Origin: CAVSJJ01 sp963728395 | GTDB taxonomy: Bacteria; Actinomycetota; Actinomycetes; Actinomycetales; Dermatophilaceae | Assembly: GCA_963728395.1 (NCBI GenBank) | Contig: CAVSJJ010000006.1 | Span: 246,462-310,461, forward strand | DNA: 64,000 bases | Direction: 5' to 3' | Shown: piece after piece, positions 17,743-24,766 of the stretch | Layout: every line of letters begins with the position of its first letter | Numbering within the stretch: position 1 is the first letter of the stretch | Position numbers and translations under genes: made by a program | The notes under the pieces: generated by a model | The model's database searches: none | What the model was told of the DNA's origin: nothing | What the model saw: the letters and a program-made list of their open reading frames with translations, nothing else

Positions 17743-17894
17743 ACGTTCTCAGCCTCGAACGACCAACCGAGGCCGTCACGAGACCACCGATCCGGGCGAG
17801 GGACACCGGGATCCACCGGATCCGTCCGTCGCGCGAGCGGCATACCGCCACCTGCACCGCCCCCACACCGCCCCCACCGGCCCACGGAGGACCG

Positions 17895-19274
17895 ATGATC
17901 TTCACCCAGTACTACATCGACTGCCTGTCGCAGGCCTCCTACCTCATCGGCGACGAAGGCACCGGCCAGGCCGTCGTGGTCGACCCCCGGCGCGACATCG
18001 CCGAGTACCTCGAGGACGCGAAGTCCCACGGGCTGACGATCGTCGGTGTCATCAACACCCACTTCCACGCCGACTTCGTGTCCGGCCACCTCGAGCTGGC
18101 CCGCGAGACGGGCGCGTGGATCGGCTACGGCTCGGCGGCGCGGGCCGACTTCGCCGTCAAGCACCTCGCCGACGGCGAACGCCTCTCGCTCGGCGAGGTG
18201 ACGCTCGAGGTCCTCGAGACTCCCGGACACACGCCGGAGTCGATCACCGTGCTCGTCCACGAGCACCCCGACGACGAGGTCGCCTACGGCGCCCTCACCG
18301 GCGACGCCCTCTTCATCGGCGACGTCGGCCGGCCCGACCTGCTCGCGTCGATCGGCGTGACGGCCGACGAGCTCGGCCGGATGCTCTACCACTCGATCCA
18401 GCACAAGCTCATGGGTCTGGCCGACGAGGTGCGGGTCTTCCCCGCCCACGGCGCCGGGTCGGCCTGCGGCAAGAACCTCTCGACCGAGCGCCAGTCGACG
18501 ATCGGTGAGCAGCGCCGCTTCAACTACGCGTGTCAGCCGATGTCCGAGGAGGAGTTCCTCGCCGTCGTCACCGAGGGCCAGCCCGCCGCACCGGCGTACT
18601 TCGTCTTCAACGCGACGGTCAACCGCCAGGACCGCGGCGTCCGGGACACCGACCACGAGGTTCCGGCGCTCAGCACGGCGGCGGCCGAGGCCGCGATCGC
18701 CGACGGGGCGATGGTCCACGACGCCCGCGAGGTCCACGAGTACGCCGTCGCCCACCTGCGCGGGTCGCTCAACGTCCCCGCCGACGGCCGGATGGCCGAG
18801 ACGGTCGGCATGGTCTTCGAGCCGACCCAGCGGGTCGTCGTCATCGCGCCGGCGGGGCAGGAGCAGGAGGTCGCCACCCGGTTCGCCCGGATCGGCTTCG
18901 ACCACGTCGTCGGCTACATCGCCGAGCCGGAGGCCTACTTCCTCGCCCACGAGGCCGAGGTCGAGCGGGCCAGCCGGCTCGAGGTGCACGAGCTCGACGA
19001 GGCGGTGACCCGCCCGGACGTCCAGCTCGTCGACATCCGCAACGCCGGCGAGGTGGCCGGGGGGATGGTTCCGGGCGCGAGGCACATCCCGCTCGCCGAG
19101 CTCGGCCGGCGCGCCGAGGAGCTCGACCCGGCCAGGCCGGTCCTGGTGTACTGCGCCGGCGGCTGGCGCAGCTCGGTCGGGGCCAGCCTGCTCCGTTCGC
19201 GGGGCTTCACCGACGTCTCGGACCTCCTCGGCGGCTACGGCGCCTGGGAGCGGGTGCACGCCCTGGCCTCCTGA
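17895..19274 (+). CDS. CstB-like persulfide dioxygenase-rhodanese fusion
   Basis: 459 aa. Metallo-beta-lactamase/ETHE1-type domain (1-245): THFHADFVSGH with His56, His58 and Asp60, then ETPGHTPES, IGDVGRPD and FPAHGAGSACG. Residues about 265-355 form a rhodanese-like domain whose active loop (VIAPAGQEQEV) has no cysteine. Residues about 365-455 form a second rhodanese with intact loop YCAGGWRSS. MBL, dead rhodanese, live rhodanese is the order of staphylococcal CstB, which turns low-molecular-weight persulfides into thiosulfate/sulfite. It is cytoplasmic. GGAGG at 17886-17890 precedes ATG 17895. Under operator 1. Confidence 0.92.
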   Translation: MIFTQYYIDCLSQASYLIGDEGTGQAVVVDPRRDIAEYLEDAKSHGLTIVGVINTHFHADFVSGHLELARETGAWIGYGSAARADFAVKHLADGERLSLGEVTLEVLETPGHTPESITVLVHEHPDDEVAYGALTGDALFIGDVGRPDLLASIGVTADELGRMLYHSIQHKLMGLADEVRVFPAHGAGSACGKNLSTERQSTIGEQRRFNYACQPMSEEEFLAVVTEGQPAAPAYFVFNATVNRQDRGVRDTDHEVPALSTAAAEAAIADGAMVHDAREVHEYAVAHLRGSLNVPADGRMAETVGMVFEPTQRVVVIAPAGQEQEVATRFARIGFDHVVGYIAEPEAYFLAHEAEVERASRLEVHELDEAVTRPDVQLVDIRNAGEVAGGMVPGARHIPLAELGRRAEELDPARPVLVYCAGGWRSSVGASLLRSRGFTDVSDLLGGYGAWERVHALAS

Positions 19275-19289
19275 CCCCCCGCCCCAACT

Positions 19290-19368
19290 TTCCCGCCTGA
19301 GGCGGGAATCTGGCACTTCACCCCGGAAGCTTTCCCCTGCGAAGTGGAAGGTTCCGGGGTGAAGTGCC
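19290..19368. repeat. Composite palindromic element, copy 1 (probable terminator)
   Basis: Two adjacent palindromes fill the convergent gap after the persulfide dioxygenase: TTCCCGCC-TGA-GGCGGGAA (19290-19308), then a 17-bp perfect stem with arms at 19312-19328 (GGCACTTCACCCCGGAA) and 19352-19368. The same two modules recur in opposite order at 53908-53980, also between convergent stops. Confidence 0.7.
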
Positions 19369-19392
19369 GTCGGGAGGCGATCGGCGCGGGCT

Positions 19393-20094
19393 TCAGCCCA
19401 GGCGGCGGAGGTACTCCCGGTCGCCCAGCAGCTCCAGGCGCCGCCAGAGGACACTGCCCGGCACCGCCTGGCTCGCGTGGGCCTGGATCGCGACCCGCTG
19501 CCGGGCCCGGTCGACGGTGAGCTCGATGTCGAGGTCGGCCGCGGCATACCCGACGAACGCCGCACCGTACTGCGCGTTGAGGGACTCGGCGACGGCGCGC
19601 GGGAGCGCCCACCCGAGAGCCGGTATGCCGCGGGCCCGCGCCACCTCGAGCGCGGCGAGGCTCGCGGCGGCGTGGTCCGGGTGTCCGGTGACCCCGGCCT
19701 CGGGGTCGAAGACGACGATCCCGTCCGGACGGGTCGCCGCCACGGCCGCTTCGATGTCGTGCATGAGCGACAGGGGGTCGACCTCGGCCAACCCGCCGTC
19801 CGGGTGGCGCAGCAGCGTGGTCGAGGCGATCCCCAGGGCGTCGGCGGCCGCCGCGAGCTCGACCTCGCGGACCTCGGCCAGGCCGTCGGCCTCCCCCAAC
19901 GTCGATGCCTCACCGGCCGTGAGGCACAGGACGGACACCTCGGCGCCGCCGGTGGCGAGGCGCTCGAGGACGGCCCCCATCCCGAAGGACTCGTCATCGG
20001 GGTGGGCCACGACGACGAGGACTCGGCGCCAGGCGGGCAGGCCCTCGCCCCCCGCTCGGCCCACCAGCTGCGCGTCAGCCACGGCGTCGATCAC
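19393..20094 (-). CDS. PIG-L/LmbE-family N-acetyl-sugar deacetylase or amidase
   Basis: 233 aa. Zinc-binding motif VVVAHPDDESFGMGAVL (about 27-43) and second metal/active-site motif GVTGHPDHAAASLAAL (about 135-150) are those of LmbE-like proteins, including MshB and mycothiol S-conjugate amidase. At 233 aa it is shorter than those mycothiol enzymes. GTG 20094 overlaps the TGA of the transporter gene (GTGA), so both genes are expected under operator 2. A role with mycothiol persulfide or conjugate turnover is attractive but inferred. Confidence 0.82.
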   Translation of the reverse strand: MIDAVADAQLVGRAGGEGLPAWRRVLVVVAHPDDESFGMGAVLERLATGGAEVSVLCLTAGEASTLGEADGLAEVREVELAAAADALGIASTTLLRHPDGGLAEVDPLSLMHDIEAAVAATRPDGIVVFDPEAGVTGHPDHAAASLAALEVARARGIPALGWALPRAVAESLNAQYGAAFVGYAAADLDIELTVDRARQRVAIQAHASQAVPGSVLWRRLELLGDREYLRRLG

Positions 20095-21101
20095 TCCGGC
20101 ACACAGATCTGGCCACGCGCGGCGGCCCGGAGGGTGAGCGCGAGAACGAGCAGGACGACGACGGTCGTGAGGCCGAGGAGCACGCCACCGACGATGTCAT
20201 ACCCCACCCCCGGGCGGGCGCCGGCCATGGCGACGGCGGCGGCCGACGCGGCGGCGAGCGGGAAGGAGTAGGCCCAGTACGGCAGGGCGAAGGGGATGCT
20301 CCGCAGCCTGACGGCCTGGGTGAAGAACAGGGTCGTGAACATCATCGCCGCGGCGAAGAGGATCCGCCCGACGGGGTCCTCGAGGGTGCCGGTCAGCGAC
20401 TGCCAGGACAGCATCGCCACCGACGGCGGGGCGATGAAGATCGCGATCGTCGGCAGCAGCTTCTGGGGCAGTGGCTGGTCGTGGAGGAGGACCCGCTGGA
20501 GCAGCAGGGGCAGCAACGCGAGCCAGAACACGATCCCGACCCCGAAGGAGAGCCAGGCGACCTCGACGGACCCGATGCGCGGGGCCGCGAGCGGCGTGAC
20601 GACGTTGCCGACGATGGGGATGAACCAGGCGGGGGTGACATGGCTGTGGAGGATGTCGGCGCGGCTGAACCAGGCGGTGAGCACGGCGACCGTGAGCACG
20701 AGGTGCCCGACCGGGCCGACCCACCAGCCAACCCGCGCCAGCGCCGGCAGGTCTTCCTGACCCGCCGTCGCGAGGACGAGGATCGCGATGGTGATCGTCG
20801 GGACGAAGGTCATCCGGATCGGGTGCTGGATCTCGGCCCACGCCGCGGCGGGGTGGCGCAGCCACTTGGCGGCATACAGCACGGCCACGACGGCGAAGAC
20901 GGCGACGGCGAGCCAGAAGAGGACATCCGACGGCCACTCCGGGGCGCCCCACACCCTCGCGCCCCGGCGCCAGGCGAGCGCGAGCCCGCCGATGCCCATG
21001 ACGGAGGAGAAGAGGGTGACCGGGAAGTGCTCGAGCCGGCCCCCGGGGGAGCCGCCGGATCCGGCCGGTATGCCGGACACCGGGGTCGTGGTCTGGGTCA
21101 T
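20091..21101 (-). CDS. TDT/SLAC1-family anion transporter, probable sulfite exporter
   Basis: 336 aa with about ten membrane segments. The family pattern includes FPVTLFSSVMGIGGLALAW near the N-terminus (about residue 26) and the helix-breaking VTPAWFIPIVGNVV mid-protein, typical of the tellurite-resistance/dicarboxylate transporter family (TehA, Mae1, SSU1, SLAC1). SSU1-type members export sulfite. Context (persulfide dioxygenase product sulfite, CstR-type operator) favours sulfite export over tellurite or malate, an inference. GGAGG lies about 7 nt before ATG 21101; the longer upstream frame runs through the operator palindrome and was rejected. Confidence 0.85.
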   Translation of the reverse strand: MTQTTTPVSGIPAGSGGSPGGRLEHFPVTLFSSVMGIGGLALAWRRGARVWGAPEWPSDVLFWLAVAVFAVVAVLYAAKWLRHPAAAWAEIQHPIRMTFVPTITIAILVLATAGQEDLPALARVGWWVGPVGHLVLTVAVLTAWFSRADILHSHVTPAWFIPIVGNVVTPLAAPRIGSVEVAWLSFGVGIVFWLALLPLLLQRVLLHDQPLPQKLLPTIAIFIAPPSVAMLSWQSLTGTLEDPVGRILFAAAMMFTTLFFTQAVRLRSIPFALPYWAYSFPLAAASAAAVAMAGARPGVGYDIVGGVLLGLTTVVVLLVLALTLRAAARGQICVPE

Positions 21102-21117
21102 GGTTCGCCTCCGGGTG

Positions 21118-21157
21118 CGATGAGAGGGCATACCCCCGGGGGTATGCCCTCTCATCG
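21118..21157. promoter_or_regulatory. CstR-type operator 2 within a 40-bp perfect palindrome
   Basis: ATACCCCCGGGGGTAT at 21130-21145 is the centre of a perfect 40-bp palindrome (21118-21157), 17 bp upstream of the transporter gene on the minus strand. The core is a symmetric match to the regulon consensus. The extra 12 bp of symmetry on each side is unique to this copy. Confidence 0.8.
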
Positions 21158-21198
21158 TAGCGTCACCCGATGCCGGCCTCAACAGCCGGCGGGGTGGC

Positions 21199-21926
21199 TC
21201 AGGACACGCGGATCCGGCTCTCGACCTCGTCGGCCGTGAGCTCCTTGGTGCAGAAGAACCAGTCGACGCACTCGATGCCCTCGACCTCGCCGTCCATCCG
21301 CTCCTTGGCGGTGCCACACGAGCCGGCGGTCGGGACGATGACGCGGTCGCCCGGACGCCAATCGGCGGGCGTCGCGACCTCGAACGCGTCCGCGGTCTGC
21401 AGGCCCTTGACGACCCGGAGGATCTCGTCGAAGTTCCGGCCGAGGCTCAGCGGGTAGTAGATGATCGTCCGGATGACGCCCTTGGGGTCGATGACGAAGA
21501 CCGCGCGGACCGCCTTGGTCGAGTCCTCCCCGGGCATGATCATCCCGTACTTCTGGGCCACCGACATCGTCACGTCGTCGATGAGCGGGAAGGTGACCTC
21601 GACGTCCTTCATGTCGCGGAAGACCATCTTGTCCTTGATCGTCCGCAGCCAGGCGATGTGGCTGTAGAGGCCGTCGACGGAGAGCCCGACGAGCTCGGTG
21701 TTGTAGGCCTTGAACTCCTCCTGCATCGAGGCGAAGGTCATGAACTCCGTCGTGCAGACGGGGTGAAGTCGGCCGGGTGCGAGAAGAGGATGACCCACCT
21801 GCCGGCATAGTCGGCGGGGAAGGTGATCTCCCCCTGGGTCGTGCCGGCGGTGAAGCTCGGGGCGGGGTCGCCGATGCGGGGCATCGTCGCGACGGGGGCC
21901 TGGACGGGGTCGGCGGTGACGGTCAT
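21199..21926 (-). pseudogene. Peroxiredoxin (Prx6/AhpC-TSA) with frameshift at the active site
   Basis: From ATG 21926 (MTVTADPVQAPV) the frame encodes the N-terminal thioredoxin fold up to LFSHPADFTP. The expected next residues V-C-T-T-E-F appear only in the neighbouring frame, which then runs intact to the stop at 21199 (EFMTFASMQEEFKAYNTELV ... LTADEVESRIRVS). One base is missing in the G-run at 21760-21763, beside the peroxidatic Cys codon. Corrected, the protein would be about 242 aa, normal for 1-Cys peroxiredoxins that reduce peroxides. Either a homopolymer sequencing error or a real loss of function. Under CstR operator 3. Confidence 0.85.
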
Positions 21927-21974
21927 GGAGGTCCTTCCGGGTGGAATAACTGGAATAGTTCCAGTTCGGAATAT

Positions 21975-21990
21975 ATACCCCCATGGGTAT
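21975..21990. promoter_or_regulatory. CstR-type operator 3
   Basis: ATACCCCCATGGGTAT, 49 bp upstream of the peroxiredoxin start (21926, minus strand), in the divergent gap with the sulfide:quinone reductase gene. Confidence 0.78.
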
Positions 21991-22047
21991 GCCGTCCAGT
22001 GGCCGATCTCACGCGACGAACGTGCCGACTTGGGCTCGCCTCACTAG

Positions 22048-22063
22048 GTACCCCCAGGGGTAT
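22048..22063. promoter_or_regulatory. CstR-type operator 4
   Basis: GTACCCCCAGGGGTAT, one mismatch from the consensus at its first base, 39 bp before the sulfide:quinone reductase start. Two sites in this gap would allow separate control of the divergent genes. Confidence 0.75.
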
Positions 22064-22102
22064 GCTCCGTGCACCACCTATGGCCCTTTCGAAGGAGAAA
22101 GC

Positions 22103-23560
22103 ATGGCTGACGTCGTTGTCCTGGGAGCAGGAGTCTCCGGGCACACCGCGGCGCTCCACCTCAGCCGACTGCTCGGCAGGAACCACTCGATCACCGTCGT
22201 CACCCCGAACTCGAACTGGAACTGGATCCCGTCGAACATCTGGGTGGGCGTCGGCAAGATGTCGAAGAAGGACGTCGTCTTCCCGCTTGCCCCGATCTAC
22301 GCGAAGAAGGGCATCACCTACCGCCAGGCCAAGGCCGTCGCGATCCGTCCCCAGGGCGACGAGAGCGGCGATCGCGGCGCGGTCGACATCGTCTACACCG
22401 GGCAGGGCAAGGCAGGGCAGGAGGAGCGGATCCGCTACGACTTCCTCATCAACGCCACCGGCCCGCAGTTGAAGTTCGGGATGACCGAGGGCCTCGGGCC
22501 CGACCACGGCAACACCGTCTCCGTCTGCACGGCCGACCACGCGGTCGAGGCGGCCGAGACCCTCGCGGCGACGATCGCCAAGCTCACGTCGGGCGAGCCG
22601 CAGACCCTCGTCGTCGGCATGGGCCACGGCACGTGCACGTGCGAGGGCGCGGCATTCGAGTACGTGTTCAACGTCGACCACCAGCTGCGCGAGGCCGGGG
22701 TCCGCGACAAGGCGACCCTGGTCTACCTGACCAACGAGGCCGAGCTCGGCGACTTCGGCGTCGGTGGCATGACGTTCGCCGAGATGGGCTTCCAGACGAC
22801 GAGCGAGCTGTGGACCGGGTCGCTCTTCCGGGAGCGTGGCGTCGTGCCGATCCTCGGTGCGCACGTCGAGCGGATCGAGCCGGGCCTGATCCACTACGAG
22901 ACCCTCGACGGGCAGCACCACACACTCAGTTTCGACTTCGGGATGCTCCTGCCGCCGTTCGGCGGGGTGCCGCTCAAGGCCTACGACAAGGCCGGCGAGG
23001 ACATCACCGGCCAGCTGTTCGCCCCGAGCGGGTTCATGAAGGTCGACGCCGACTACACCCCGAAGCCCTTCGAGGAGTGGCGGGCCGAGGACTGGCCGAA
23101 GACCTACCTGGCCCAGGGCTACGAGAACGTCTTCGCCGTCGGGATCGCCTTCGCCCCACCGCACCAGATCAGCCGGCCGCGCAAGAGCCCGGCCGGCACC
23201 GTCATCACGCCCTCGCCGCCGCGCACCGGCATGCCGTCCGGCGTCATGGGCAAGACCGCCGCCCTGACGATCCGCGACCGGCTCAAGAACGGCGCGGGCG
23301 CGGCGGCGCGCACCGCATCGATGGCCGGGATGGGCGCCGCGTGCGTCGCCTCGGCCGGCGCCGGGCTGCGCAACGGCTCGGCCGCCGCGATGACGATGAG
23401 CCCCATCGTGCCGGACTACAGCAGGTGGGAGACCGGCCGCGAGGTCAAGGACACCCGCGGCGAGCTCGGTCTCGGTGGCCACTGGCTCAAGCTCCTCCTG
23501 CATTACCTATTCATCTACAAGGCCAAGGGCCGCCTCGGCTGGCAGTTCATCCCGGAGTGA
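22103..23560 (+). CDS. sqr: Sulfide:quinone oxidoreductase
   Basis: 485 aa. N-terminal FAD-binding VVVLGAGVSGHTAALHLSRL (4-23), then NSNWNWIPSNIWVGVGKM (36-53), a pattern of long-form SQR-type flavoproteins. Cysteines at 142, 178 and 180 (VCTADHAVEA; GHGTCTCEGAAFE) lie where the redox-active cysteines and the second Rossmann fold are expected. The C-terminal part contains PPHQISRPRKSPAGT and a Lys/Arg-rich amphipathic end (LLLHYLFIYKAKGRLGWQF) suited to membrane association. It oxidises sulfide, passing electrons to quinone and sulfane sulfur to an acceptor. AAGGAG at 22092-22097 precedes ATG 22103. Under operator 4. Confidence 0.88.
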   Translation: MADVVVLGAGVSGHTAALHLSRLLGRNHSITVVTPNSNWNWIPSNIWVGVGKMSKKDVVFPLAPIYAKKGITYRQAKAVAIRPQGDESGDRGAVDIVYTGQGKAGQEERIRYDFLINATGPQLKFGMTEGLGPDHGNTVSVCTADHAVEAAETLAATIAKLTSGEPQTLVVGMGHGTCTCEGAAFEYVFNVDHQLREAGVRDKATLVYLTNEAELGDFGVGGMTFAEMGFQTTSELWTGSLFRERGVVPILGAHVERIEPGLIHYETLDGQHHTLSFDFGMLLPPFGGVPLKAYDKAGEDITGQLFAPSGFMKVDADYTPKPFEEWRAEDWPKTYLAQGYENVFAVGIAFAPPHQISRPRKSPAGTVITPSPPRTGMPSGVMGKTAALTIRDRLKNGAGAAARTASMAGMGAACVASAGAGLRNGSAAAMTMSPIVPDYSRWETGREVKDTRGELGLGGHWLKLLLHYLFIYKAKGRLGWQFIPE

Positions 23561-23565
23561 TCGAC

Positions 23566-23724
23566 ATGAGTGACATTGAGAGCCAGCCGTTCGCCGACCT
23601 GTCCGGCGCGCCGATGCCGACCGACAAGACCCTCAGGCGGCGCAGGAGCCTGCCGTTCCAGTCACTGCGCTTCGCGGTGTTCAACTACCGGATCCTCCGG
23701 ATGATCACGAAGGGTCACCACTGA
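23566..23724 (+). CDS. 52-aa basic protein encoded directly after sqr
   Basis: Starts MSDIESQPFADLSGAPMPTD, ends with a basic amphipathic stretch (TLRRRRSLPFQSLRFAVFNY, then RILRMITKGHH). It begins 5 bp after the sqr stop and is surely in the same transcript. There is no Cys. The basic-hydrophobic C-terminus suggests a peripheral membrane or partner-binding peptide for SQR (inference). ATG 23566 is preceded by GGAGTGATCGAC, whose GGAG overlaps the sqr stop, so translation is probably coupled. No family recognised. Confidence 0.7.
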   Translation: MSDIESQPFADLSGAPMPTDKTLRRRRSLPFQSLRFAVFNYRILRMITKGHH

Positions 23725-23805
23725 CCGCGGCGCCCCGCCTCGCCCTGCCCGGTGGAGCGGGGCGCCGTCCAGGTCCGGCCCAGCCGGTCCGGATAGGTTG
23801 AGCCG

Positions 23806-24450
23806 ATGGGCCTTCAGCAGTGGTGGGACGCCCGGGCCCTGCCCCGGCTCGTCGACGTCGTCCTGACCGACCGCACCGCGGGTGGCTGGCGGGAGCGGGC
23901 CGCCGCAGGCGTCACCGGTGAGGTCCTCGAGGTGGGCTTCGGCTCCGGGCGCAACCTGGCGCATCTCTCCCACGAGGTGACCCGGGTGTATGCCGTGGAG
24001 CCGGTCGACCTTGCCTGGGAGCGGGCGGCCGGCCGGGTCCGGGACTTCGGGCGGCCGGTCGAGCGCGTCGCCCTCGACGCGGCGGCGATCCCCCTGCCGG
24101 ACGACAGCGTCGACGCGGTGCTGTCGACGTGGACGCTGTGCACGATCGGGGAACTGCGAACGGCCCTGGCCGAGATGCGCCGCGTGCTGCGACCGGGCGG
24201 CGAGATCCACTTCGTCGAGCACTCGCTCGCCCCCGAGGGCGGCGTGGCGCGCTTCCAGCGGCTCGCGCAGCCGTTCTGGGGCCCGGTCGCCGGGGGGTGT
24301 CACCTCGACCGGGACCTGCCGGCCGAGCTGGAGGGCGCGGGGTTCGCGGTGGAGGGGCTGCGGGCGGCATACGTCATGCGGTCCTGGCCGGCGCGGCCCT
24401 GGAGCTGGTTCATCACCGGGCGCGCGTCGGGCCGGGAAGCAGGCGGATGA
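23806..24450 (+). CDS. Class I SAM-dependent methyltransferase (UbiE/METTL7-like)
   Basis: 214 aa. Motif I EVLEVGFGSGRNLAHL (about 39-54), acidic VYAVEPVD (motif post-I), VDAVLSTWTLCTI (about 105-117) and LRPGGEIHFVEHSLAPEGG (about 132-150). The VEHS after the motif is characteristic of a METTL7/UbiE-like subgroup that includes thiol methyltransferases, which would suit a sulfide-responsive locus, but substrate is not readable. TAGGTT at 23794-23799 ends 6 nt before ATG 23806, so the transcript is likely leaderless and independent of sqr. Confidence 0.85.
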   Translation: MGLQQWWDARALPRLVDVVLTDRTAGGWRERAAAGVTGEVLEVGFGSGRNLAHLSHEVTRVYAVEPVDLAWERAAGRVRDFGRPVERVALDAAAIPLPDDSVDAVLSTWTLCTIGELRTALAEMRRVLRPGGEIHFVEHSLAPEGGVARFQRLAQPFWGPVAGGCHLDRDLPAELEGAGFAVEGLRAAYVMRSWPARPWSWFITGRASGREAGG

Positions 24451-24513
24451 CCCGACCCGACGCGCGTCGGCGCTCGGGGTGGGCCGTTGCGACGGCCCGG
24501 CGAGGCGGCTCGG

Positions 24514-24675
24514 TCAGCGACCGAAGACGCGGGAGAAGAACCCGCCGCCCGGCTCCTTGGCATGCCCCTGGCAGCGCTGGCCGCTCGGGACACCGCGGAG
24601 CACCTGGTCGACGTGCTGGCCGCAACCGGCCCACGTCGTCTTGCCACACTGGCGGCACCGAACTGCTCTGCACAT
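24514..24675 (-). CDS. Small Cys-rich protein, paralogue 1 (GCG-HVD family)
   Basis: 53 aa: MCRAVRCRQCGKTTWAGCGQ, then HVDQVLRGVPSGQRCQGH and a basic, Gly/Phe-rich tail. Five cysteines in C-x4-C-x2-C, GCG and RC contexts plus two His suggest a zinc or thiolate/persulfide site. AGGAG sits 7 nt before ATG 24675. It shares C-x2-C-x-K-x-T-W-x-GCG-x-HVD-x-V with the 56-aa protein at 36945-37115. Both lie next to a CstR-type operator (here 24741-24756, 66 bp upstream, shared with CoA-disulfide reductase). I recall similar short hypothetical proteins in actinobacteria but no function. Confidence 0.75.
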   Translation of the reverse strand: MCRAVRCRQCGKTTWAGCGQHVDQVLRGVPSGQRCQGHAKEPGGGFFSRVFGR

Positions 24676-24740
24676 GCTGGATCTCCTGTCCATCGGGGGG
24701 TACGCGACGACGCTCACCTCGGGGGCGCGTCCTGAGAACT

Positions 24741-24756
24741 ATACCCCAGGGGGTAT
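24741..24756. promoter_or_regulatory. CstR-type operator 5
   Basis: ATACCCCAGGGGGTAT between the divergent small Cys-rich gene and the CoA-disulfide reductase gene. It overlaps a -10-like TATCCT (24754-24759) that ends 7 nt before ATG 24767, so bound repressor would directly block a leaderless promoter. Confidence 0.82.
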
Positions 24757-24766
24757 CCTGCTTCCC

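Noticed and set aside
17687..17905. N-terminal extension of the exported rhodanese to 225 aa
   Set aside because: The extension crosses the CstR-type operator and the divergent promoter; the start at 17686 has an SD and a clean lipoprotein signal.
16503..19997. 1164-aa minus-strand reading frame
   Set aside because: Runs antisense across the persulfide dioxygenase gene and in other frames of the CBS, rhodanese and PIG-L genes; low-complexity Arg/Ser/Pro text without domains.
20091..21317. 408-aa version of the TDT transporter
   Set aside because: The extra residues are encoded by the operator palindrome and part of the neighbouring peroxiredoxin gene; ATG 21101 has a proper SD.
24739..24766. 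Longer forms of the CoA-disulfide reductase (frame open from 23990)
   Set aside because: The upstream frame overlaps the methyltransferase gene, the small Cys-rich gene and the operator; the FAD motif starts at the proposed Met.
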